Assembly (NCBI GenBank): GCA_002049455.2
Contig: KV918857.1
Span: 124,001 to 188,000 of the forward strand
Length of the DNA stretch: 64,000 bases
Source of the DNA: Porphyra umbilicalis
Lineage: Eukaryota; Rhodophyta; Bangiophyceae; Bangiales; Bangiaceae
Direction: 5' to 3'
The position numbers and the translations under genes are program-made. Shown in pieces: positions 33,445-43,700 of this stretch. The notes beneath the pieces were generated by a model. The model was not told the origin of the DNA and made no database searches. It saw only the letters and a list, made by a program, of their open reading frames with translations. Position 1 is the stretch's first letter. Every line of letters starts with the position of its first letter.

Positions 33445-36313
33445 GGGGCGCGGGGGGGGCGGGGGGGCGGCGAGCCACAAGGTAGGGGGGGTGGGGGGGG
33501 GGGGGGGGGGGAAGCGCGAGAGGCGGTGAAGAACAGACCCCCCTCAACGCGGGGGGGGTGGCGCGGGCGCGGCGGGGCGGCCGTCGATGGGGGAGCGCCG
33601 GAGGCGCCGAGCGGGTGCCGCGCCAGACACCGAGGCGCTGCGTGTCCACGGGCAAGAGACAGAGCAGAGATCTTGGCTCTGGGAGGTGGGGGAGGGGGCT
33701 GATCATCCGCGGCTGCATCATGCAGCATCATGATGATGCAGCCGCTGCAAGGGCACGTCGGGTGACGGCGCCTCTGGTGATCGGGCGCGGCGGCATACAG
33801 CGTAGGTGCGGTAGGCGACCAATCACTATCACCGCAAGTTCGCGAGCGCGTCTCCACCAACGTAAGTTTGGAAAGCTAGAAAGGCAAAAAAAGAAAAGCC
33901 ACGTGGGCATATCTAATTGGGTCCTGGTCGGCGTTTGATGGATGTTCGCATGTGAGCGATTAACATAGGTCGGAAAGGGGGCTACTATGAAATGTTCGGT
34001 CAGTTTTATCTTTGAATCTGACAATCTTTCTCAATTGGGGCAACTTCTGGATATTCAAGCTAGCTCCAAACAAGAACACCTTCGACAGCAATTTCGCTTC
34101 CACCAACGCTCGTCCGGACACGTCGCACCAAATATGCCACGTTCATGAAACATGTCGCACTACGGCGTCTAACGCACGTTGCTGGGCGCGCCCTGAGCTC
34201 CACATCGGTCCGTGCATGTGCTTGGTCCTACCAAATTGGGGCGGGGGAAGGGCTCAGCGCAAGGGGAGCCCTTCCTCGCGGCCATCATAGTGGCGGTAAG
34301 GAACCACGATGGCCAAGACTCCGCGGTGCCTTGCAGATCGCGGTCCGCAAGCGGTCGTTGCAGCGGCAGTGCTGACAGTCGCAGTCCTTTGTAGCGCATG
34401 TGCTTCAAAAGAATTGAGCCGTAGGCCATGCGCCGATCGTTTTCTTTTGGACTGCTCGTGCACAGCTCCTGGACTGCGCCACTGCCGAAAACGAACGACG
34501 TGGATGGTCAGACAACAACAAACCAGCCATCGCTCTTGCTTGTACTGTACATCCAGGAAAGATGCAGCGGCTTTTACTGTGCACCTTGCGTCACAGGACG
34601 ACCCGAGTCGCCGCATAGCCGTCGCTGCCTACGGCGTGTGTGCGTGGAGGGGGCTTGTTTGCCACCTGGTGGCCCAGTGAACAAGTCGCCTCTGCGTCCC
34701 CCGTCGAGATGATTCAGGACACATTCTGGCCGAGTTTTCATGTTTGAATCGAAACGAAGGCTCGAGACCGTCCTATCGCAGGAAGATGAGTGAAAATATC
34801 GCCACCTGAAATACCTCGAGTCGGCGGCCAGGCTCGTGCGCTGTCTGGTCCGAAGATGACGTACTTGAACCCGCCCGTTCAGCCAGTGTGGGTCAGCCAC
34901 GTTGCGTCCAGCCCTTGTCGCCCATCTGGAGGACCGACCTAGAAGCAACCCTGCGTCGTGCGCGCGCCCAAGGTCCTCTGCCGGGCCCCTGGAAGCGCCG
35001 TTGGCGAGTGAAGGGCGGTCTCGCTTCCGTCCGCCTGCCCTGCCGCTCTTGACCAGTGCTGCCCTTGGGCCTTTCCGCTCGGCCGAGGCGGCGGTTCCGG
35101 TCGGCGGGCGGTGGTCGGCCGGGGAGCGCATCCACAGCTGTTTAACCTTTTCGCGTTCCCTGGTCCTAGCTATTGAGCGCTTGCCCCGGCATCCACTCCA
35201 CTGTAGGTGCGCTTCCGGCCCCTGGTTCCTTTTTTGCTGGGAGAACTTGTTGGTCTGTGTGGCGGGTTGCGTCCCGCAATTCCAGGTCCGTTTTTTAATG
35301 CGTTGAAGGGCCCAAAGGGGGTTGACTCGGGGACCCGCCACCGCGACCCCCGTCACGCCCGAGCTTGTGGCCCGATGCTGCCGCAGTCGCTGCCGGCGGG
35401 TCCGCCCGCGTTTTCCATACGCCGCCGTGTGCGGCGTTGGTTAATGTGGTCGGCGAATGAGTGTGTCTCTTGTGGTCGTGGCTTGACCATACCTACTGTC
35501 GCCGAAGGTCCGCCGCCACCCCCCCCCCCCTCGTGCACGCAGTTGAGGGTCTGCCGCCGCGGCGTCTCCGGCGGCGGCCACGTCAACGGCGGCGGGACGG
35601 CGCGCCGCCACCATCTGCCACCCGACACGCACGTGGCTGACGCTAGTGCATGTTTTCTTTGCCGTGTCGTTTTCTCTCTTGTTTTTTCTGCGACCCGTGC
35701 CCTGGCACTGTTGCCCGCGTCCGCTGATTGTGCGGGGGATTGGATCTCGCGTCGGGGTTGCGACGTGCTCGTTGGGGGGCGTCTTTGGATTTTGAATGCG
35801 CGGGCGTGGCCGCCGGCAGGCCCTACGACGCTGATCGCAGACGCGCCGGACGGGGGTGTGGTCGGAGGTGGCGGCCGGCCGTGCGTCGGGCGTACCATCG
35901 GAGTGCATTGCTGTGCGGAGGCGCGTGGCCTCCACGCAGCCGAGGCGGTCGTCGACGCGGGCGCGCCCGGCCGGCGCTGCCGTCACCCGAGGGGGACGGC
36001 TAGTGCCGCGCCGCGGCGGCCAACAGGCGACGGCCCGGTCGGGAACGACGTCCTTGCGGGGGGGAGGGCGGGCGGCCCGCGTGCGCATCGCCGTCGTCGC
36101 ACTTGTCTACCGCGTCCGGGCCGCGTGGGCCTTGCCGCGCATGCCGTGGCGTCGGGGTGGGCGTAGGAGGGGCGCCTAGGCGTGCGCGGCAGGCGTGCTC
36201 GCCCGTGGTGGTGGTCGGCTGCTGGTGCGGGGCGTCCTCCACGTCGCCACCTCGCCTCTGCGAAGCGGGGTGAGGTTGCCGTTGCGGGTTACCACCGTCT
36301 GCGGCCCGGCACC
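33445..36313. other. Intergenic region between hydrolase and CDKA, no supported gene
   Basis: About 2.9 kb with mixed composition and an AT-richer core (about 33850-34180). Frames on both strands up to about 320 codons near 35.2-36.2 kb have no domain and no consistent composition. It holds a perfect 12-bp hairpin (listed separately) and presumably the CDKA promoter and 5' UTR at its right end. Confidence 0.4.
33710..33744. repeat. Perfect 12-bp inverted repeat (hairpin)
   Basis: CGGCTGCATCAT at 33710-33721 is exactly complementary to ATGATGCAGCCG at 33733-33744, with an 11-base loop that is itself partly repetitive. It lies outside genes. Confidence 0.8.
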
Positions 36314-37246
36314 ATGGATCGTTACGAAACGCTGCAAAAGATTGGGGAGGGCACCTATGGCGTCGTCTTCAAAGCCCGCGACCGGGAGACAAATGAGATG
36401 ATTGCGCTCAAGCGCATCCGCCTGGAGCAGGAGGACGAGGGCGTGCCGTCAACGGCCATCCGCGAGATCTCCATCCTCAAGGAGCTGCAGCACCCCAACA
36501 TTGTGCGCTTCATGGACGTGGTGCACTCGGACAACAAGCTCTTCCTGGTGTTTGAGTACCTCGACCAGGACCTGAAGCGCTTCATGGACTCGGTTCGGAC
36601 GCCGTCGCTCGACCCGACGCTTATCCAGTCGTACCTCTACCAGCTGCTCAACGGCATCGACCATTGCCACCGGCACCGGGTATTGCACCGGGACCTCAAG
36701 CCGGCCAACCTCCTCATCGACCGGCGGGGGTCGCTCAAGCTCGCAGACTTTGGGCTGGCCCGTGCCTTTGGCATCCCCGTCCGCCACTACACACACGAGG
36801 TGGTGACGCTCTGGTACCGGGCGCCGGAGATCCTCCTCGGTGCCAAAAAGTACTCGACGCCCGTCGACATTTGGTCCATCGGCTGCATCTTTGCGGAGCT
36901 GGTCACCCGCTCCCCGCTCTTCCCCGGCGACAGCGAGATTGACCAGCTCTACAAGATCTTTCGTGCGCTCGGCACGCCGACCGAGGAGATGTGGCCGGGC
37001 GTCAGCGAGCTACCTGAAGTCAAGTCAACCTTCCCCCGCTGGCCACAGGTGTCGTTGCGGCTTGCCGTGCCCACGTTGGACGATCTCGGGTTGAGCCTCT
37101 TGACGCAGATGCTGCTGTACGAACCGTCACAGCGGATTACTGCGCGGGATGCACTCAACCACCCGTACTTTGCCAACGTGGACCGGGACCGCTGGCAGCA
37201 GGCGCCCGCAGGGGCGGGTGGGTCGGGTGCTGGGTCAGCGCGCTGA
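36314..37246 (+). CDS. Cyclin-dependent kinase, PSTAIRE type (CDKA/CDK2)
   Basis: This is the master cell-cycle kinase, activated by cyclin binding and T-loop phosphorylation. Single exon, 310 residues, the usual length. The start [16 protein letters not shown] is in an ACCATGG context and aligns residue for residue with CDK2, including inhibitory Thr14/Tyr15 and catalytic Lys33. The PSTAIRE helix is exact at residues 45-51. [21 protein letters not shown] and the T-loop [18 protein letters not shown] are intact, as are the C-lobe [20 protein letters not shown] and the DALNHPYF end. The last about 20 residues are Gly/Ala-rich and not conserved. Nothing appears degenerate. Confidence 0.97.
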   Translation: MDRYETLQKIGEGTYGVVFKARDRETNEMIALKRIRLEQEDEGVPSTAIREISILKELQHPNIVRFMDVVHSDNKLFLVFEYLDQDLKRFMDSVRTPSLDPTLIQSYLYQLLNGIDHCHRHRVLHRDLKPANLLIDRRGSLKLADFGLARAFGIPVRHYTHEVVTLWYRAPEILLGAKKYSTPVDIWSIGCIFAELVTRSPLFPGDSEIDQLYKIFRALGTPTEEMWPGVSELPEVKSTFPRWPQVSLRLAVPTLDDLGLSLLTQMLLYEPSQRITARDALNHPYFANVDRDRWQQAPAGAGGSGAGSAR

Positions 37247-38085
37247 GCAGGGTGGGGCCGGCGCGCCGCGTGCCGCTTGTCCGCGGCGGGGTTTGGCTCC
37301 TTGTGGGCTCCTGGGCGTTGACGCGATTGTCGTTCTCATGGCAGACCTCGTACACAATGGCGGTGCAGGGCTTGCGTATCCGCAGCGTTGTGTGGTTGTC
37401 CTCTCTCTTCCCTGTGCATTGTCTCCTTTTTCGTTTGCTATTTTCTCTATTCCATTGGCTGGGCTTGTGTACGCAGTTTTGTGCGGTGTGGCCGATGCGT
37501 GACCAGTGGTGCTACGGTGTGTGGGGAGAGATGACATGGTGTGTGTCATGGCGAGTCGTACCTGATGTGGTGGAGTATTGTCGCAAGTTTTGTGTGGTGA
37601 TACTGTTGTAATTTTGGAGCGTCTGGGGGGCGCTCATCCTGCGCTGCTGGATGGGGCCCTCATCAGGTCCTTGTCGCTGTCGCGTGTTGCCCGATCACAG
37701 AGGCCGCCGCTACTGGAATAGTCCGCTTGGGTCATTTCTCTGAGCAATCTTCATGCAGGACAAGTTGCTTGTCGCGATGTGCAATCGTGCCGAGTGAGCC
37801 CAACGATGGAAGCCGTGTGTTGATTTACTGTGCTGTGGCCAAACCGAACAGTTGTAGCAACACAGTTATTGTCCACCGCGCGGAAGTAGCATTAGTGAGG
37901 GTATGCTTTAGCGTGCAAGGGAAGTCTACATCGCTATCTGGCAGTGAGCCATTAAACGCCTCGGCCCATCCGTCATGTGGCCGCTTGACCAGCTCCAACT
38001 CAGCGTATGCCGTCCCGGCCAACAGTGGTTCCGAGCAAAGGAGGAAAGAAAGTGATAGGAGTCCGTGGGTGTCGCCGCGAATAAT
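37247..38085. other. Convergent intergenic region
   Basis: 3' flank of CDKA and of the minus-strand mini-gene. Composition is close to balanced. No frame with recognisable protein is seen. Confidence 0.45.
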
Positions 38086-38815
38086 CTAATCGTCTTCCGG
38101 CCGGAAGGGGAACACCTGGCCTGGGCGCTCAAACTACACCACAAAAAGGCACGCGTCAGACAAGAACATGGAAACACACAAACGGCACGAATCGAGACCA
38201 TACCCCAAGTAGGTCAGTTTTCTGTGGAGGACGCGATGACAAAGCACGTACGCGCACGTTCCTTGAAGCAGTGGTATGCAACAGACCGCGCCAGTACAAG
38301 AGGCAGCACATCACCGCAACCAAGCGACAAGACATCAATCATGGGACAGAAAGCTGAAACGTACTGAGTCACCGTTATGGCGAATCTTGTTCGCAATGAT
38401 AAGCAGAACAGCAAAGAAGCCAGCCAGGATGGCATACAGTAGGACCAGGGCGACGGTGGTCGTGACTGTGACAACAGAACAAGCAGCAGTTGGGACACGC
38501 AAATACAATCAATGCCAGTACACCGGGCACGGAACAGGATGAACATGGCGGAGCGCATCGCATGAAGCAAGAGTAAGAACACTGATGCACGGTCGATTTG
38601 TGCCCACGCTGGCGGATGTCAACCATCAAGCTCGACTTCGATGAACCTGTGCTGCTGACCACAGCACACTTTGCCCATGCCAAACAGATGTCACCCGCAA
38701 GCAGTCAAAACGTACTCCATTCCATGGCCGTCAGGCCAATGAACTGCATCTTCCCATCCTCCCGACGCTGAAAAGGGTTGGACAGCTTGGGGAGGGTCGG
38801 CATCTTGATGCCCAT
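38086..38815 (-). CDS. 82-residue single-pass membrane protein resembling the N-terminus of a Na+/K+-ATPase beta subunit
   Basis: Exons on the minus strand are 38815-38716, 38465-38365 and 38133-38086. Both donors are GTACGT, acceptors CAG and TAG, phases 1 and 0, and the frames join exactly. The start is in a perfect GCCACCATGG context. The product has a 33-residue basic N-terminus (MGIKMPTLPKLSNPFQRRED then GKMQFIGLTAMEW), one hydrophobic helix (VALVLLYAILAGFFAVLLII) and a short tail ending PGQVFPFRPEDD. Animal beta subunits have the same order: a G-x-T-x3-W motif, a helix with Y-x-x-LAG-x-F, and a juxtamembrane PGL...SFRPxD. The large extracellular domain is absent. If the resemblance is real, it could assist a P-type ATPase; an unrelated small membrane protein is the alternative. 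The gene structure is strong, the homology is inference. Confidence 0.72.
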
Positions 38816-39349
38816 GGTGGCAAGGGTGGCGGCAGAGAAGACCGAGAACGAAGAAAAGCAGTGAAGGGAGACGTAATGCAGATGAGAAGAGAAGGGAGAC
38901 GGCCAATATCCGTTCGAGTAGGTTGGTCACTGCCGTCCAATGCTACGGGCAGTGGCCTTGGCGGGAGGAGGGGGGGCGGGGATGCGACGCCGGGCGAGTA
39001 GGGGTCGTCGCGGCGGGAGAGGTTAACAGAAGAGTGTGCGGGTGGCCAGGACACGCAGCGCTTCCCGCTACTTGCTGCCCCGCGCGCGGACCGAGCCGCC
39101 CTGCGCTCGTTCGGTTGCGGCCGACGGCCGGCCACGTTTGGTCGTCGACAGAAATTTCAGCAGGCCCCACCCGCGCAACGCGTAGGAAGCTAGCCAATGG
39201 GCGCGCCCGATTTGGGCGGAAGCGGGCCGGCTCTGGTTCGTTGGCGCCACCGGTTTCCGACTGATACCACGACACAGTCGGCGCTGACCACTCAAACGCG
39301 GGCCCGCCCTCTGGGTGTCCGCAAGAGCCTAGAAACGAACACACGTGTA
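38816..39349. other. 5' flank of the mini-gene, no other gene seen
   Basis: About 530 bases of mixed composition holding the presumed promoter of the minus-strand mini-gene. No coding signal on either strand. Confidence 0.45.
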
Positions 39350-39395
39350 CAGTCACTATCCGCTTATATGGCACCTTTGCGCACTTTGTAGCCCC
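39350..39395. repeat. Orphan transposon end related to the 39696-40079 element
   Basis: The sequence begins TA-CAGTCACTATCCGCTTA and includes GCGCACTTTGTAGCCC. The last stretch reappears in inverted form at 40033-40050, inside the right end of the element at 39696-40079. It looks like a second left end of the same family, so a longer nested or tandem arrangement (39350-40079) is possible. Confidence 0.55.
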
Positions 39396-39663
39396 CGTGC
39401 CAGCAATGCATTCTCACGGCGCACCGCGGCGAGGCGTTCTCGTTTCACTTCCGATCGCTGCCATTTTGACCGAGAAAGGGGCTGCTGGGGCTCATGATCG
39501 CAGGATTTGAGGACCATTTCAGTTCGTCGATCGCATGATGGGGCGTACAACTCAGCCGAGTCATCGGCTGTACTGGTCACAATGTCCAAAATCTCCTGTG
39601 TGCACCACCCTCACCTGAATGATGACTTTCCAAGACTGAGCGCTTCTTTGGATGATTGTTACC

Positions 39664-39695
39664 GGGGTGTTACTCGGAGTGTTAACGGGGTGTTA
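39664..39695. repeat. 12-bp minisatellite, left cluster
   Basis: About three units of GGGGTGTTACTC or close variants abut the left end of the small transposon. The same unit continues on its right side at 40082-40118, so this looks like one array split by the insertion. Confidence 0.75.
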
Positions 39696-40079
39696 CAGTC
39701 ATTGCGCATTTATATGTGTCCCGCTTATAAGGTACCCTGCTTTATAAGTGAGCGCAACTCGATCGCTCCGGTGCGGGGCCCACCGCACTTGATGGCACTT
39801 GAAGTGATGATTCACAGCTGATCTGCGATCGAGTAATCCGCTGCCTCAAGTCTGTCGAAATTTGCCCGCCTACCCTCCCAGGAACACCTCGTGAAGGACG
39901 GGGCACAAGTCTTGCCACGCCCTTCCGTGTCTCATTGCACCATTTATGATTCAAATTCACGATCGAGCGTCATGAGCACCTCGGGTGGTTGTCGTTTCGG
40001 AACAGATTGTCCAATCAGCTGTAAGTTCTTACGTGGGCTACAAAGTGCTCCACCCTGCTTTACAAGCGCACAATGACTG
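39696..40079. mobile_element. Short non-autonomous DNA transposon (MITE) with TA target duplication, Tc1/mariner-like
   Basis: The left end is CAGTCATTGCGC and the right end, read inverted, is CAGTCATTGTGCGC. Both are flanked by TA (39694-39695 and 40080-40081). The 384-bp interior has no transposase frame. The flanks are the two halves of a 12-bp minisatellite. Removing the element and one TA restores GGGGTGTTACTGGGGGTG, a clean reconstruction of the empty site. TA duplication and CAGT ends fit the Tc1/mariner/pogo superfamily; the terminal repeats are short and imperfect beyond about 14 bp. Confidence 0.7.
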
Positions 40080-40081
40080 TA

Positions 40082-40118
40082 CTGGGGGTGTTACTCGGGG
40101 TGTTACTGGGGGTGTTAC
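40082..40118. repeat. 12-bp minisatellite, right cluster
   Basis: Three units of the form CTGGGGGTGTTA directly follow the right end of the element at 39696-40079 and match the cluster on its left side. Confidence 0.75.
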
Positions 40119-40166
40119 CTAAAGTCTGTGATGGGTTCGTTTTGCTTTTCGTTGTATTTCCCAGTA

Positions 40167-40794
40167 TGGTGCGTGTCCCAAAAATGAGACATGCGCGTTT
40201 TCTGGAAGACTGACACATCACTGCACGGTGGCAGGCGGGGTGGGGTGCGAGAAAATTCTCAACTGGCCTCCATGGAAAGAGCCTCTCCCGAGACGTTCTT
40301 GCCTGACAACTCCTTAGTACCTGCCTGTGGGCCCTGTTCTGTGGACCTCTCAGCTAACTCCGATCTTGGAGCCAGTCTTTTTCAGGTTCTTGGGGTTACA
40401 GGTTTGCAACGCCTAAGCTCATGTGCTAACTGGAGCTTCGATGAGAGGTGTCCCAAATCGTGTTTTCTTCACAGGGGGCTACATGGCGGTCTTTTTCACG
40501 TGTTTATTGTTAAGGCGGTGCCCTTTTCTTCGTGCACAAACTGTCAGCACATGCCTTCCCTAGTATCCGTGCATTTGATTGGGGGTCGTGATCGTCACCT
40601 GTCGAAGCTGCAATGAATGATACTTCCCCCCATGACACGTGAGGATGTGCCGCCTCTGCTAACAGTGTCAGGGGCCGTTCTGGCAATGCAGAGGGTCAGA
40701 GTGGGTCACATTACATCATCGGACCGTTGCAGAAGGCCAGTGGGCCGAGAAAAAAAGGAAAAACCGCGATGTCTCATTTTTGAGACACGCACCA
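40167..40794. mobile_element. Short non-autonomous DNA transposon (MITE), TA target duplication, 26-bp terminal inverted repeats
   Basis: The left end starts TGGTGCGTGTCCCAAAAATG at 40167; the inverted right end at 40794 starts TGGTGCGTGTCTCAAAAATG. The 26-bp repeats differ at one base. Both sides are flanked by TA (40165-40166 and 40795-40796). Each terminal repeat contains a near-palindrome around CAAAAATGAGAC. The 628-bp interior has one frame of about 140 codons with no recognisable transposase, so the element is probably non-autonomous. It lies 87 bp from the previous element. Confidence 0.82.
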
Positions 40795-43700
40795 TATGTG
40801 ATTATGATTCATGAAAGTGCTGTTCGCGTGCGTAGAGGAGTGCAGCATCATGCTGCCATGGATGGCAAGCCACTCGCCGCCCCCGCCCAGGCTGCACTTG
40901 GCAGGCGCGGCCTGACGACGCCTCCGGCCGATGCGGCCGCCGCGCGGGTGCCCCCTCCACTGTGAGGCCGCCGACGGACAGCCACCGCGTGGAGGCGGGC
41001 GACGCACAGTGCTGGCGCCGCCGCCGCCGCCGACGCAGCGTCGTCGACTGGTGCCACGCTACGGGGCGCCACGTGCGGCGGCCGCGACCGCGGCGGTGCG
41101 GACTCGGGCGGGAAGCTTACCGCAGTCGGCGCAGGGACGGGCGCGGCGGCCACCGCTGGCGCGGGTGTGGCCACCACAAGCACCCAGAGCGGGCGGCGCC
41201 CGCGCGTGGCCGTCGCTGGCATTTGCCGCCGCCGTGGCCGACGGCGGATGGCAGGTCCGCGGCGGTATTTCGCCGTTGACTGTGCTGTCGAGGCGCGGGC
41301 GGGAGGCTGCGCACCGCTGGCGGTGGGGAGGGGGGAGAGCGGCGGGGCGGGGAAGCGTGGCGTGGGGGGGTGCGGGGTAGGGAGACATGAGAAGGGGAGT
41401 GGGGGGTGGGGGTTCCTGCGCGTGGTAGTTGTCATCAGCGCATGTCGCCCGTTGGGGCCCAATGGTCGGGTCGGCCGCGCCCCCCTCGCGGGCGCGCAGG
41501 CGGGTGAGAGAGCCGCTGTGCCATGTACTGTTGCTGACGAGCAAGCGGCGGGCGGTGGGGAGCCCCCGCGTCGCCTTCCTTGCCGCCCGCCATTTTTTCC
41601 TGTTGCCATTCGCGCGGCCTCTGCGTCGAGGGGAGGGGGGGGTGTCGCAGGGGGGGAGGACGGACACAGGCGATGGGACGGGTGGCGACGCCGCCGCCCG
41701 GCGTGGCTGGTGGCGCGGCCGCAGCCGACGTTTGCGGCAGAGCGAAATGAGTGGGGGTTGCGGCGAGCCAACAGGGACGGGATGCTCTGTGTTTGTAAGG
41801 CAAAGTGGCGCTCCTGGAGGGGATCGTTTGCATCGTTGCTTCTGTATGATATGCTTTTTTTATACATTCCTTCGGGCCATCTTTCTGAGGTGGCACGCGC
41901 CGAGGCTGTTCGCTGCGCTTGCGCCCTCTTTAATTACGGATTTTATATGACTTCGAGTTCCACACGCGCGTCCTCCAGCGACACGATTCGACACAAAGTC
42001 TGAGCATCCCCGAGCGGGCAACCACCAGACTTCATACGGGACTGGAGTATGATCAGTTTCTTTTCAGAGAAAACGAGTATGAAGGATACGACGAGGGGTT
42101 TATGAATATTGTTCATCGTTGCTGTCCGACGGGTGCTCACTCGCTTCCACGTCGGACCCATTACGACCCCCGCCGTCCGAGCTGTCAGGCCCCTCGCCGT
42201 CCAAGTCGGCACTGTGCCCGCCGTCCGACCATTTACATCCTCCATCGTCCGACACGCCACTCCTCCCGCCGTCCGAGTCGTCGCTCTCGCGGCTGTACGA
42301 GGCGTCATTCCCGTCGCCTTCAGTGGCATGGCCTCCCTCGCCCTCGTCCAACCCAGTCTGGCCCTACGTGGCTGGATAACCGCTGTGGGGAAGAAGACGG
42401 TGGAGTCGATGACGGTGGGGTCGGCGACGGTGGGGCCCAGGACGATTGTCAGCGTCATCGGTGGAAGGACGGATGACGGTATGTTCACATCGATGGGTGC
42501 AGTGTGTGACAAATCCGTCACGTTTCCCAATTCCCCCTGTCTGGGCTGCATTCCAGAAGACGATCGCGAGGTTTGTCGGTGCACAGGACTTCAAATGGTT
42601 ATCATATGAGAACTGAAAACGTCGCCCAGCAAAGGGAGAACCCATGAGAGCGAATCGGGTCGTCGGCGGAGAATGCATGAGATTAATGTTCGTCGGGGAA
42701 CGCGCGACTCCGAGCGAGATTCTCTTCCGGGATGTCGGTTGATGTCTCGACTGTAGGGATTTCTCAAGACCTCTTGCCGCGACGTTGAATCCCACGTAGC
42801 ACGAGCGCGCGGACGTCGCGCCTCTGTCGCCCGTCGGGAGATGACGGGATGGGAAGCACCGCTGCGAGCCCTTCCCTCCCGGCTCGGACGCCCGGTGGAG
42901 ACCGCCACTCCCTTCCCTCCCCATAGATCACATACTGCTCTCCAAAAAGATGCTCACGGCGGGCGCTGCCACAGGCCCGGCGACCACCTTCATCCGCCGT
43001 TGAGAAGCCACACTGACCGAGGATGTGCTTTTCTCGCCGTGATGCCACCCATGAACATGGCCTGCAGCGCGGCAGCAGCCGCTGCCGCCAATGAACATGA
43101 GAATCTCTTGCTTCTCGACATGGTTTCTAGCACTGCGACATGGGCCGCGCCTCGGACGAGAATGCAGCATAGGGATCGAGAGCGGTGCTGCCGGTCATCT
43201 GCGGGGTGGGGATCTTGCTACGACGCGGCCCACCACATGGTCCACCGGCCCTGGAGAGGTCGGTGCGCGGCAGTGCTGGGCACTGGATATCTCTCGTCGG
43301 GGTACTGACTACCGCCCGCGGCGGAGCGTCACGCCTGGCGGCGATGGCGATGGGTACTCCTACGATAGGCGCTTTTCTGGGAGCGTCGCGGCCACAACCG
43401 TGGCGGTGCCCGCCCCTCCGACCGTGCCTCCCCGCCGCGGGTTCCTCCGAGAAAAACTTCGCAGTGCGCACACCCACATCAAGCAGCGGTAGCTACAGCG
43501 AGGAGACTCCAAAAATACGAGGCGACGCCGCTGCGCCGCTCACGCTGCCACCCTAGCCCTGGTTCAGTGTAGCAACCAGGGGTTTGCACTATGCTCTGCG
43601 TTGCGTCTGTTCTGAGCGCGGCAGGTGATAATTGACGCCCAACAGCTCATGGCAACGTTGTGTCAGTATGCAATAAAATATATGTTCTGTGTGTGTGATG

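Noticed and set aside
34574-35356. Minus-strand frame ending near a GTACGT hexamer
   Set aside because: The hexamer looks like a donor, but the upstream residues are basic and unpatterned and no partner exon with matching phase was found.
35207-36166. Plus-strand frame of 319 codons before CDKA
   Set aside because: No recognisable domain. It sits in the CDKA 5' flank and has competing antisense frames.
40848-42003. GC-rich block with long frames on both strands
   Set aside because: Residues are compositional. No splice-compatible neighbours or domain.
42100-42351. Minus-strand Asp/Ser/Gly-rich frame of 83 codons
   Set aside because: It comes from an irregular GTCCGA repeat. No upstream gene context or domain.
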